A stretch of 22,900 nt of DNA from Phoronis ovalis (lineage: Eukaryota; Phoronida; Phoronidae). Shown here one piece after another: positions 1 to 10,700 of the stretch. A program made the position numbers and the translations under genes. The DNA is taken from contig JAOXYB010064278.1 of NCBI GenBank assembly GCA_028565635.1, positions 1,750 to 24,649 of the forward strand, in the 5' to 3' direction. The notes under the pieces were generated by a model. It was not told the origin of the DNA, did not search any database, and worked only from the letters and a program-made list of their open reading frames with translations. The stretch's first letter is position 1; each line of letters starts with the position of its first letter.

Positions 1-119
1 ACAGTTCAAGCGTCAGTTGCTATATATGCAATAACATCACATACAGTTCAAGCGTCAGTTGCTATATATGCAATAACATCACATACAGTTCAAGCGTCAG
101 TTGCTATATATGCAATAAC
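1..119. repeat. 42-bp minisatellite, three copies, open at left edge
   Basis: Two full 42-bp units (1-42 and 43-84) and a 35-bp partial unit (85-119) are identical wherever they overlap. Each unit contains the imperfect palindrome TTGCTATATATGCAA. The array starts at the first base of the window, so its true length is unknown. Copies with no visible divergence suggest recent amplification or gene conversion. Confidence 0.95.
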
Positions 120-1873
120 GGTATCATTTAAAAGTTGGGAGTACAATATGAACTAGATTCACAATTTCATTCTATATTAAATTAAGTTTAATTTGAAAAA
201 AGGTCATGCAGTTACGGTACAAGTCCAGGTTTGTGCCTAGCAGAGAGCGATATCTTCTGGGGGTACACAACAACAATATGATACCAGATGCAAACATACT
301 CCATAAGAAGGGACATGATAGATCACTAATTTGATCATAAAAAGAAGGAAACTACACAGATTCATAATTTTGAGAAAACTGTAATCAGAAACTGTAGCTA
401 TTGATATAGGTCTTGAGATAAGGCCAAAGGTAAGATTCAGTTTTGGTCTCCAATATCAGTCACTCAGTTGTCCTAAATATGTTAGAATCTGATAAACTGT
501 TTCTGACAATTGTCCAAATCTTCTGGGGGGGGGGGGGGGAGAGGGCACTTGGTAGATGTGTGAGGCCAGGCATTCAAAATAGTTAGTTTTGTACGATAAA
601 CTTGTGGTAAGCAGACTAAGACAAAATGTACATATATCCCACATACCTATTACACCTTGAATGACTATCCCAGTACTTTCACGGATCTAATTTTTAACTA
701 TGTAATTTATGGATACAGGACCCGACCACGGATCTCCATTAGAGATAATTTTACATATGAATAAAAATTGTAACTATGGATGCATGACCATTTTATATCT
801 CAATCAATTTCTCTTGAAGTGAGATAAAACAATCTTTACTTCTATTCAGGATATTTATATCTTCATCACATATATAGCAACATAAAAGAAAATGAAAATA
901 TGTATCAGCATATATTGGTCCTAACTCTTTCCTACTAAAAGATCTATCGTCTTTTGAAATTAACAAAAACGACCAAAAACATTTCATACAGCAATGCTCC
1001 GTTGGTCTTACTTTCAAGTGAAAAATGCATAAATCTTTCTTGAGTCACAAAATTTGTTGAATTTTATAATAAATTTTTACTCAAAAGAAATACAAAGCGA
1101 CTGTAACTGCATCATGTAGAGTCTACACTGATTTTTACTGATTTTTTGCCATCTGACTTGTTTACACATGTAGATTTATACTTTCTTTACTCGATAACAA
1201 ATTAAGACTACCAGAATATTGCTACATGAGAATTTTAATTGTATGGCCTGGGGAAGTTTCTGATAATTTCAAAAAGATGACAGATCTTGACAACAAATTA
1301 ATATGCACTGCTACAGAGTATAAAGATATTAGGATTAAGACAATAACCATGTGCTTCAATGCAGTACTTTGTACAGTTCAGCAAAATACTGAACCACATA
1401 AAGTTACTATGGATCATATCAGATGTTATCAAATGTTAATCATATTGAATAAATATGTTGTAATAATATTCTCCAAGTAGAAACAACAAAACTTGAGATG
1501 AATAAATTAATAACGTTAATCTATTTTATAAAGAGTAATCTACACTGTAATTTAGACGAGAAATACTAATTGTAGAGACTGGGTAAATTATGCGGTTATG
1601 CTAGTTATACGAAACCATTAGGCATTATTATCATTATTTATTTGACAGCAGCAAATGAATTATTGAAACTAGAGTGGGGACTTAAATCCGGTGATAGAAT
1701 CATTCAGTTCAAGAACAATGCTTACAAGTAAAACTGTATACAACAAATATTCACTGTATAACAAGGCGTAAGAACTGACTCACAGAGACGAAACAGCGTC
1801 GGATTAACAAAACAACTATTTCAATATTTGTACGTATTTTGACTTTTGTTGATTTGTACTTGCCTATACTGAC
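120..1873. other. presumed LRCH intron 1; no supported exon
   Basis: If the exon at 1874-2032 is the start of an LRCH gene, this stretch is its first intron. I looked on the minus strand for a following leucine-rich-repeat exon and saw none, so the next exon probably lies left of the window. A 15-base G run lies at 525-539. Open frames at 793-1017 (minus) and 1226-1480 (plus) have no recognisable features and are of a length expected by chance in AT-rich DNA. A PDZ-like open frame at 1576-1731 (plus) is treated under findings. Confidence 0.5.
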
Positions 1874-2032
1874 CGTGTCAGATAAATCATACTTTGAAGC
1901 GAATTTGGGGAACTCCTTAAGTTTCCTCGACGATAGAGTTATGTCTCCGGTATGTTGAGCGTCATCTAGTATTTTTTCTATAGTCCTATTTGTTGGGCTT
2001 GTTTGTCGGCTCCGATATGTCCACGCAGCCAT
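1874..2032 (-). CDS. LRCH family protein, first coding exon (partial)
   Basis: LRCH proteins have N-terminal leucine-rich repeats and a C-terminal calponin-homology domain; they act at the cell cortex and on Rho-family signalling. Only the first 53 codons are here. After a basic, Ser/Thr-rich start, residues about 20-53 read IEKILDDAQHTGDITLSSRK followed by LKEFPKFASKYDLSDT. That fits the LRCH pattern of an acidic helix, a 'GxLxLSxRKLxEFP' first repeat strand and then 'YDLTDT'. The start is the ATG in AAAATGG, which matches the Kozak rule at -3 and +4. The exon ends in phase 0 at ACG|GTCAGT, a slightly non-consensus donor. The rest of the gene would continue left of the window. The paralogue cannot be told from this exon. 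A longer open frame runs through the donor to 1751 but loses all resemblance there. Confidence 0.72.
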
Positions 2033-2550
2033 TTTGAAATTTGTTTGACCTACTTTCTAGTGGACCTGCGCATTGCTTCAAAGAATATAGTAAAAGAGTG
2101 CTGACACCTAGTGGATGGTTTTTTGCACCCAAAGTAATCGCGCAATATTAAAGAAATACAAATCTCTTTTACAAAAATGGTACATTCTTAATTTATTTGA
2201 ATCATTAAACATGACAATACATATGAAAAGTAAACTATTTATCACAGGTAGTAAAGAAATTTTAGTACTGTAATTTGTATAAGGTCCCGACTATTGTTGA
2301 TATCAGAGATAATAGTTTTCAATTGAAAACGATTAACAAAAACTTCACCTATATTTAGTATAACATGTAAGCAAAGGGTTATAGCATGTTTTCCTACATA
2401 TATATAGTAGAGAACTTTGACATTTTCTGGGGGCATTTTCTTATAACAGACAACGCTTATTTTAATTACAAATTATAACAATTTCAAAAGACGGCAAATT
2501 GCCCAGCAGTGGACAGGGCAGAGGAATGCATTAATTCAATTTAAAAAACC
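2033..2550. other. intergenic: LRCH upstream region and 3' side of the WxxW gene
   Basis: A TGCGCA motif at 2067-2072, about 35 bases upstream of the LRCH start codon, resembles an NRF-1 half-site. An ATTAAA on the minus strand (2461-2466) is the best candidate poly(A) signal for the WxxW gene, about 85 bases after its stop. The open frame at 2242-2436 (minus) has no recognisable features. Confidence 0.45.
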
Positions 2551-4170
2551 TTAAACAGTGCAGACTACGTTTTCAGGGAAATCACAGACGCATTTAGCCA
2601 AGTTAAATGCTAAGGTCCCTTGACAAGTCAAGTCTCCGCCTACCGAAGGATTGTTTATAACTGATTGATGGAATTTTTTGCAATTGGTGCCTGGTATGAC
2701 TGTGTAGAGATTTCCATACGCTTTACAAGACTTCGGTGCAACAGGTGAGCTTGTCGTAGTAGTTGACTGGTGTACTACCACAGTGCTAGCGTTCACAGGA
2801 GTGTCGGTAACTGAGGCTGTAAGAAAAAATAGGGAACCTAAGTATGCGTCCCATGCAGAACGAGGTTGTAGAAAATTAACTATTCTGTCTCTATATAGAC
2901 CACATATAAGGGACATTTGCCAAAGTTAAACTGTAAAGGCATGATTTTTATGTACCGACACAGACACGTGCTTAAATGCTCTTGAATTTACTGCGTTTAT
3001 CATGAAAGTGGCGCATTTTCTTAAGAAACGTCATATATCAGGAGTTTATTTGGGGGGATTGGGATTGGTTCAGGGAGTTCGGCTCCCTAGAACACAGAGT
3101 TAAAAATAGTAAAATGAATCCTCAAAAAGTTGTGCAGCATACCATGATAACTCACCTTGTGCACCACACCTGAATCTAATGTGATAATCTTGGCACACAT
3201 GTCCATGTTGTTGATCAGTATTAACACACACCAGACCTTGAGAAGTGCAGTTATATCTCAAAATGTCGGGACTTATTCCATTACTATTTTCAGTAAACAC
3301 TGTACCATTACTGCCAATTCTGCATTCTGCAGTCAAAGGTGTTTTGCCTCCACATATGTCATATCCTGTACTCTTAAAAAGAAATTTAGAAAATGTATAT
3401 TAATGCATGTGGAAACTGAAGCCAATTTCTTTGTAATATTAAGACGGATTTCAGTTTCGCTAGTTGTTGCATGTAATCGTTTGTTTACATATCTCTTGCA
3501 TACCACTCTGTTGTGAAGATGTACATTTTTTTGCAGGATTTATTAAAACATTGACTTCAGCCCGCATTTCTTTGTATATTGGCAAGACGTACACTTTGAG
3601 CCCTGAAACGTGTCTCTGGGATAAACATTGTTGAATTTGCTTGGTTTTCAGGAAAGAACGTACAAATGTGCAGGAGAATCCGAAAGCCAGTGGACTTTTG
3701 TTTTGAAGGTTTTGAAACAAGATGTGTCGAATATCAAGTCAATGTGTAGGAGAATGTATATAGATCCGTTCAGTCTTTTTGGCTGTGGAATAAATTATAA
3801 ATTAATTAATCGATAGCTAATAATGCTATAGGAAAGTGTGTAGTAAGTGAATTTGAAAATGAAAACACGTGTTACGTACCGGATTCATAAAAGAATTCAG
3901 GTCTTCATAGTCTCCTTCACCGGATGGGTTGTCCCTGTCCAGCCAAGCAGTCCAGTATTCGCCAGGTGTCGCTGAAATAAAAGTTTTCTATATGGTAGAG
4001 GAACGCTTTTTGACGCCTACTAATAAATAGGAGAAGCTAAATCATTGACGAAAAGTGACCAAACAAAATGATTCGGTATACTGTAAATGGTTTAGTGGGG
4101 TTTGACACTTACGATTTGCTATGCAAGAAGCTCCAATGTAGACGAAAATAACCAACTGTAAGATCTTCAT
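2551..4170 (-). CDS. secreted WxxW-domain protein with a chitin-binding-like C-terminal domain
   Basis: Four coding exons on the minus strand: 4113-4170, 3880-3971, 3156-3372 and 2551-2816. All junctions are GT-AG and in phase, giving 633 nt and 210 residues. Residues 1-19 form a signal peptide (MKILQLVIFVYIGASCIAN). Residues 21-120 are a Mucin2/CILP-type WxxW domain: WTAW at 26-29, then LDRDNPSGEGDYEDL, and six cysteines at 57, 67, 92, 99, 110 and 119, ending CQDYHIRFRC. A Thr/Ser-rich linker (about 133-150) follows. Residues 153-208 resemble a peritrophin-A (CBM14) chitin-binding domain: Cys 153, 168, 187, 198, 200 and 208, with CQGTLAFN and CDFPENVVC. The usual third cysteine position (about 174) is serine and there is an extra cysteine at 198. 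NxS/T sites occur at Asn 72, 91 and 131. The role is probably extracellular (mucus, shell or gut matrix), but this is inferred from domains only. The exon 3 acceptor at 3372 was chosen because it alone keeps the frame. Confidence 0.85.
3073..3087. repeat. small perfect hairpin in a WxxW gene intron
   Basis: GGGAG-TTCGG-CTCCC forms a 5-bp stem in the last intron of the WxxW gene, in a locally G-rich patch (3050-3090) that contrasts with its AT-rich surroundings. No function is evident. Confidence 0.5.
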
Positions 4171-4188
4171 AATGTTAACCTAAATGTT

Positions 4189-4673
4189 TCTGTAAAAAAC
4201 CGATTTCTTAGTCGAGTATAAACAATTTAAAACAGCAAGCTTTGATCCGAAAAACTTAACAAAAAAAAATATGGCGATGTTTACCATATGACAGTTACAG
4301 ATCTTTGTGTGATAACGAATTGCATTTTTAAGCGATATCTGAGATTTTTAAAATTAAGGTAACAGCGTGAAAGCGATATTACTGAACGAAGCAAGGAGTT
4401 GAAAAGAGAGTAACTCTAAATATTCCGGCGCGGCCTTAATGCCAATGCAATTGGAGAGGGGATCGAATGAAAAGATGATGCAAGTAGGAATTAGTATCGA
4501 GATCGCGATGTTTTCAAAAGCTAAACATGTAAAATATTACAATGAAGCTCCTACCTTCTATAGAGCGTTGTAAATGAGATCCCTTGTGTGATATGTTTCT
4601 AATTCTTATAGCTCTATTTTTATATAGAAGTATACAGCTATCATAAAACCTATGTTGTGACGTTTTATGACGT
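4189..4673 (-). promoter_or_regulatory. predicted promoter and 5' UTR intron of the WxxW gene
   Basis: Read on the minus strand, two ACGTCA half-sites (4668-4673 and 4658-4663) lie exactly 10 bp apart. A TATATAAA box (4619-4626) lies 32 bp further on. This predicts transcription starting near 4590. A donor AAG|GTAGGA at 4555/4554 and an acceptor TTTTTTACAG ending at 4190 would leave a short non-coding exon and join it 19 bases before the start codon. The motifs are seen directly; their use is inferred. TGACGT is the core of CRE/bZIP sites. Confidence 0.45.
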
Positions 4674-5192
4674 TTATTAGATTTATTTTTGAAAAGTCAA
4701 ACGTCCTGTATTTGCAGAAAAAGTGTCGCAGTGGATTAAATCAAATTTAACGCCTAGAAATGAGTTCAAAGTGTAATTCATTGAACACGATTTAATTGGA
4801 TACTAAAGCGGATACACTGACAAAATGACGCAAACATTTATCATGATACGAATTTTCCTTGTTTGATCATCCTTAACTAGGGGCTTGGTGTAGATAAAAA
4901 TATACTTGTATATATCTTGTACATAAAAATGTACTCATAGCATGCGTAAGTGTAGGGCGGAACGAGATAACAGGGCAATAAATTAATTCACACTACGTAA
5001 TAGCGGGAATAGCATACAAAAACAAATCAACGTACAGTTAGTTTGATCACATAGAGTAGCATACATATGAGTATTGTGCTTTTTGTACATCTTTTTTTGG
5101 TTGTCGTAAATAATTTAAAAGTATTTATTCCTATTAGTAGAGGAGTTTGAATGTTTCGTGCCAGCATGTCCTGTATGTCCTTATGGGAGGGC
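4674..5192. other. AT-rich intergenic DNA
   Basis: I find no coding resemblance, RNA gene or clear repeat here on either strand. Confidence 0.5.
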
Positions 5193-5463
5193 TATAGGGG
5201 GGAGGGGGTATCGCGAGCAGCGAGCATTGGTCTGTTAAGTGCGAGCAAGGAGCATTACCTCGGTCTGTTAGTGCCAGCAGCGAGCATTGTCGGTTGGCTA
5301 CCATTTTTTAGCGTTATTTTTTCATTTTGCGAGCTATTTTGTTTCGTTGATGTTTTTTTTGTTTTTTTTTTGGTGTCAATTTTTCTTGTTTCGTGCGAGC
5401 AGCGAGCATTGCCGATTTTTAAGAGCGAGCATTGTATATCTTGGGGGTACCCCCTACCCTCTT
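5193..5463. mobile_element. candidate MITE-like element with GCGAGCAGCGAGCATTG repeats
   Basis: The left end is a G-rich run ending GGGAGGGGGTA (about 5200-5210). The right end, read in reverse, is GAGGGTAGGGGGTAC, so the ends form a short imperfect inverted repeat. Inside are four copies of a 17-bp motif, GCGAGCAGCGAGCATTG or close variants, at 5213-5229, 5241-5257, 5273-5289 and 5395-5411. A shortened copy lies at 5423-5434. All point the same way. A T-rich stretch (about 5295-5390) separates the third and fourth copies. GGGGGTACCCCC at 5443-5454 is a perfect palindrome. Composition is clearly more G+C-rich than the flanks. The overlapping open frames at 5151-5468 follow from this composition and I do not call them genes. 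Confidence 0.55.
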
Positions 5464-7766
5464 ATTGATATATCCCGAGAACATATCATGTTCCTATCAT
5501 TGGCCAACCTTCTTAGATAACGATTTCCAAGTAGCAGGAACTCCCTCCATAATTCCAGGAAATCACAAATTGAGATAACTTAGTATTAACCTAAAATTTG
5601 ACTTTATCATGAACCCCAAAGCTAAGAATAATGCTTTGGCAACTATTTCTTTTTAAATTGCCCCCCAAGTTGCATAGCAAATCACTTGAAACAATAAAAT
5701 AGTTTTTGGCCCAAATTAAGATCATTAATATAGCATTTTGAATTTTCTGTGTAACTGGTTGTGTAATGTTTTCTTGTCATGATAATAAAAATATGAAACT
5801 AGATTTAGTGTCGCACGGTTGCACAATATATGGCTTAAAGCACAAAGTTTTTGGCCGCCAACTTTTCCGCTACAAATTTTCATCCCAGCAAAATTTTATG
5901 GCAGCTATTTTGAATCTATGACCACTAGCCTTTTCACTTCAAATTTTCGAAACTTAGCAAACATTTTGATCCAAGTTTCGTGGAAGTCTAATACATCTCG
6001 AGTTCTCAAAGCAGAATATGTTTGATATTTTGGATTAATTAATTAGATGTCCGCCTCTCATCATAATAAAAAGGAATTATCGTTCAGGGCCACATGAATA
6101 TTTCACAGTCGTTTAAATCTAACAAGTGCTTTCTAAGAAAAGCTTCGGCCAACAGTTGTTGAAGAAAATAAAGAACCTATGTAAAAACGTTGTTGTTGGA
6201 ACCCATAATAATATAATGGATTTTAAATTTTCGCTTGAATGAGTCGTCCTGGGCGCGGTAGACTTAATTCCCTTTTAGACTATAAAGCACTTCGTGTTCG
6301 TTTTTGAAGTTAATAAAGTAATTTCGTTTAGAAAAGGACACGAAATCTGAGTTTAATAGCAAAAGCACCCGGGACAGAATTTGCAAAATCGAACACTGGA
6401 AAACTCCATGTCACTATTTAATGTACCGCAGCTGTTGGATCCCATATCATCGATCGAGAGAATAACGTATCTAGTTATAATACCCTTTTTAATATTAGAC
6501 TGAAAGCGACAGACTTACCATTTTGGATTCATGAAAATTTGAATTTTGTAATAATAGGGCTTTTGTTGAAAAATGTTTATTTTAAATACCTCATGCTGAA
6601 CGTCTGCTGCCCGAAATCAGGACTACTGTGAGCCACCTGGTGTTCTACTGTTTTTGGACGTAAATCAAGCAGAGTATCAGCCGTCGCTGTTGAGGGATAT
6701 TTTATGGTCACATAAGCGTACACATACACATGTAAGCGCCTCGATGAGATTGTACATGTGTTTTCATATGAAAGGATGGATCTGTCGGATGCCCTGCGGC
6801 CGAGTTTAAATTCGTTCTTCCCTCATTTGATCTTATTTGTATTGAATGTAAATATAATTTTATAAGGAAATACATGTTTAAAATAAAAATGATAACATTT
6901 ACGTGATTTGTAAACACCATCAATGTATCCTAAATAATACTCGTTGAATAAGGACAATACTAAAATACCTAGTATTATTATTTAATTTTCAAGCATTACA
7001 TTTCATGAATGGGCAGATATATCCACAAATAACGTATCCCGACATCGAAGAGTATGCCTGACTGCATGGGGACAAATTAAATTGGTTTCAACCTGATCTT
7101 GTCCAAAAAAAATGTCCCAACTATGTTGCGTTTGTTTATCGATACAATCATCCACCACTAGGTAAACATACCAAACAAATTTTGTTACAACTGTTTCCAC
7201 TTTTATAAATTTTGACTGTACTTTGATAAATTTGTAGTTTGTGATACATGGACACTTCACGAATAACATACTGGTAATAGAAAAGACATGATCTCATATT
7301 TTTACTGCCAAGTATAAATTTTACATGTTTTACAACCTGTATATTCTAGAGGAAAACAATGTAAAAAAACTACATTAACACAGAAAACAATACATGTTTT
7401 TGTAACATATGTACACAAGGTTTAGTACAGTTGCATAACTAAACAAGAGCCAGTGACTGCATCAACAAAGGCGTACAGCTAGAACAAATGTTAATCATAA
7501 ATATTCACATATGTAGGTGCATGTTTTTGTCAAAAAATAGTAATTTTAAGATACTAATACTTTTGTTTCGAACTTAAGTACACAGGACTTGTATATAAGT
7601 TTTGTAACATTTAGTTAAGGAATGTCCCACAAGTTGTTTTGTAACATTTCTTTACTACATAGAACATCTGGTTGCAGTCTAGCTCAGAACTGTCTCTCCT
7701 ACAATAAAAATGTTGCTCTTCTGAAACAATGATCAACACAACAACAGTATACTACATTTTCATGCT
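5464..7766. other. intergenic between the 5.2-kb element and the DRC9 3' end
   Basis: No gene is supported. Open frames at 5819-6025 (plus), 6708-6923 (minus) and 7003-7269 (minus) lack recognisable domains. The part nearest DRC9 (about 6980-7766) may be its 3' UTR: the first poly(A)-like signal I see on the minus strand is ATTAAA at 6981-6986. That UTR would be unusually long, so the true end is uncertain. A minus-strand open frame at 6577-6822 is discussed under findings. Confidence 0.4.
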
Positions 7767-10700
7767 CTACTTCTTCTTTTTACCAGATTTCTTTCCCTTT
7801 TTGCCCTTCTTTTTCTTTTTCTTACTGAAAGGTCCAAGCCCTTTGCGCACCATGACGCCTCTCCACCAAGATTGCAACTGAAAAAATTTAACAAAATTGA
7901 AATACATAAAAAAAAATTATTTTTTTTATACTTCACTATTAATATACTTCACCAGTAATATGCTTCATACACATTTGGCATTGAAAAGAAAATGATTATG
8001 TAACAGTCTCATTTTAAGTACAAACTTTGTCCTAATTCTCTAATTATTAGCAAACCCTACTGATAAAAGTGGTTCTAACCTAAGGCAGCTAAACTTATGA
8101 AGAAGTTCTGGTATTTCAGTACACATTAGATAAACTGTACTCTACATACCGTAATACATGCTTTAAGTTCAATAGCTTCCTGTTCTGCCCTTCGTCTTGC
8201 CTTCTCTTTTTCGATACGGTCCTCTACCACAATCTGCTCATATTCAGCATACTATAAATTAGAAAAATATATTTGTTATGCTTTCAATGTTTGTACTGTC
8301 ATAGGCGCTTTATTACAGTAATTTAAACTTAAAGTACGTACGGCTTTCATGTCATCTTGTACATGGAATTTGTGTAGTGAATAGTCACATTAGTCTGATA
8401 TTATTGTGTTATTGTGAAAGGTGTCGCAAAATTTAGTTCTGGATAACACAGAGTCCGAGTCTCTTGCAGTAACCAGTAACTGTTTCTAAACTTTTAATTA
8501 ACAAATATGAAATTTATAATCCTTTTGCACAAGCATCTTACCAGCTTTGTTAATTCTTGCAGTCTTTCTAAATCTTTAGCTTTAGAGGCTTTTAAAACAT
8601 CTAGGTCATGCTGCTTGGCTTCAACATCTTTATCATATTTTTCCATCCAATATTCCACTTTCTGTTCTAGTTCCTATGAACGAAAAAGGAAATCAAATGA
8701 AAATCACGATTTGCTAACACCATCATGTGCATTTTGGAGAGATTAAAATAAATCACATTCACTTCACATCGTTGTCCCAATTTTTTATAATCAAAATCTT
8801 CAGTATAACAATTTTTGATACCAATAGTCAACAGTGATGAAATGTAACTGAAAATTGGTAGATATATGCATAGTGAAATACTATATAATTCTTTTTAAAT
8901 TCTTTTTAACCAAAAGTCAAAACATGTTTACTTATTTTAATAAAAACCACATGTCAGACATGAACGTAATGAAAACACATTTTCATGATCATCACTTCTT
9001 ATGTGATCCCCTATCTAAGTGATAATGAACCAATGGACCAGCCTTCTGATGCTCGATAATGACGAGTAGAACTTTGACAATTGTATTACTTACTGTCTGA
9101 TGTGTGCGGAGATAGGATTCTATTTCAGAATTTACTCTGGTTTCCTCATCAATTTGTTGTCTGAGAGACTGAAAGAAAATTAGAAAAGTAAAATTGGCTA
9201 AGGATTTATCTCAAATATGTGTTATAGTTCAATATTAAGTGATTTAACTTCATTTTGATTCATATTTTAATCATGGTTAACTGCATAAAAAACATGCAGG
9301 TATTTATGTAAATACATCTTTCAAATATCTTTTAAAGCATAACTATCTTTTTTCCATGAAGCCTTTTCTATATTTTCTATTTATATTTCACATCCTTGTC
9401 TTGTGTATATAAAGCATCTTTTTTTAACAACCGGTCTTATTTCCCTCTACTCACATCAATCTCTTCTCTCATTTGTTTCTCTGCCTGATAACATTTTTTT
9501 TGTGTCATGGCCACACCAACTTCAGCACATTTCTTAATATATTTTCCTTCCATATTAGTTTTGGCTTTAACCTCTTGAAGTTGATCCTGCCGAATTATAA
9601 TATGACGTCATATTATATAGAACAATTCAAATGAAATGATTATGTCAGCTCAGTGTGCAACTGTTGTGTAAATTTATGATTTGTCTACAAGTAAGGCAAC
9701 CTGACAGCTCATAAACAATACATTGCCGAGATTAGGTGCAAGCGAACTTTGAACTTTTCACAAAAGTAATATTTTCACGAGATAAATAATGCAGAAATTT
9801 CCAAACAAGCAAAATTGCAAAAAACTTCATTTTCAATTTAATTAACATAAAGTTATTGTAAATATGAGATAATAATAAATAAATTACAATATACAAACAT
9901 ATGTTTACCTTCAGATGAGCAATCATTTCATTTCTCTGTTGAATCTCCATTTCCTTATCCTTTTTGACTTCTTGTAATTGTTTCTGTAGAGTTTTAAGTC
10001 TTTTTCGACCCTCTTCTTCTCTAAAATCAAAAATTATATTTAAAATTTTAGTTTAAAAAGTCTTAGTAACAATGCAATTATTATATTCAAGGTGTCGCTT
10101 ATGTTAAACTTTATTGGTCTATCTGATTAAGAATTAAATTTTGTGTATGACTGAGCATCTAAACAATATTTCAATCAATGTTAACCAGTTTAGGCAATAA
10201 TTTAACAACTTACTTAAATGCGATATATTCTAAATTATTTAATTATTTTTTTTACTTAAAACTAAATTAAATCTAAAGTGTTTTAAGACTCACTTCAGAA
10301 TAGTTTGCTGAAGCTTAGCTTTCTTTTCTTTTTCTCCTTTGACAGCCTCAATCATAGTCTGAAAGCCACCACTTTCCCTCATCTCTTCCAAACAATTTGA
10401 AATAACATGTTGTAAGAATCCTCTAAAATTAATATTGAAGTTTAAATCATCTTAAATGGGCCAACACAGGAAACAATTTTATACTCAACATAGAATTTCT
10501 AATATTGTAAAATTACAACATAACAACATTTTTAAAATTACTTAAAATTTAAAATTATCAGGGAATTCGGAAATAAAAATAATAGTTCATCATCCATGAG
10601 TATGACGTTTTTCCGGGCCCCCACAAACAGTAACAATCGTATAAATGCCCAGTTAAACAAGGATGTTGATACATTAGGGAATATATGCATGAAATGTATT

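Noticed and set aside
1-119. CRISPR array
   Set aside because: Copies are contiguous with no unique spacers, and the window is eukaryotic; it is a minisatellite.
3157-3516. 119-codon plus-strand open frame
   Set aside because: It is the antisense shadow of the WxxW gene's third exon, which has domain support and consistent splice sites.
3460-3720. 86-codon minus-strand open frame with MFQNLQNKSPLAFGF
   Set aside because: It lies in the intron between WxxW exons 2 and 3, has no acceptor or domain, and is not needed to complete the protein.
5151-5468. 105- and 77-codon overlapping frames with Phe-rich stretches
   Set aside because: They arise from T-runs and GCGAGCA repeats of a mobile-element-like sequence; the hydrophobic stretch is a translated poly-T.
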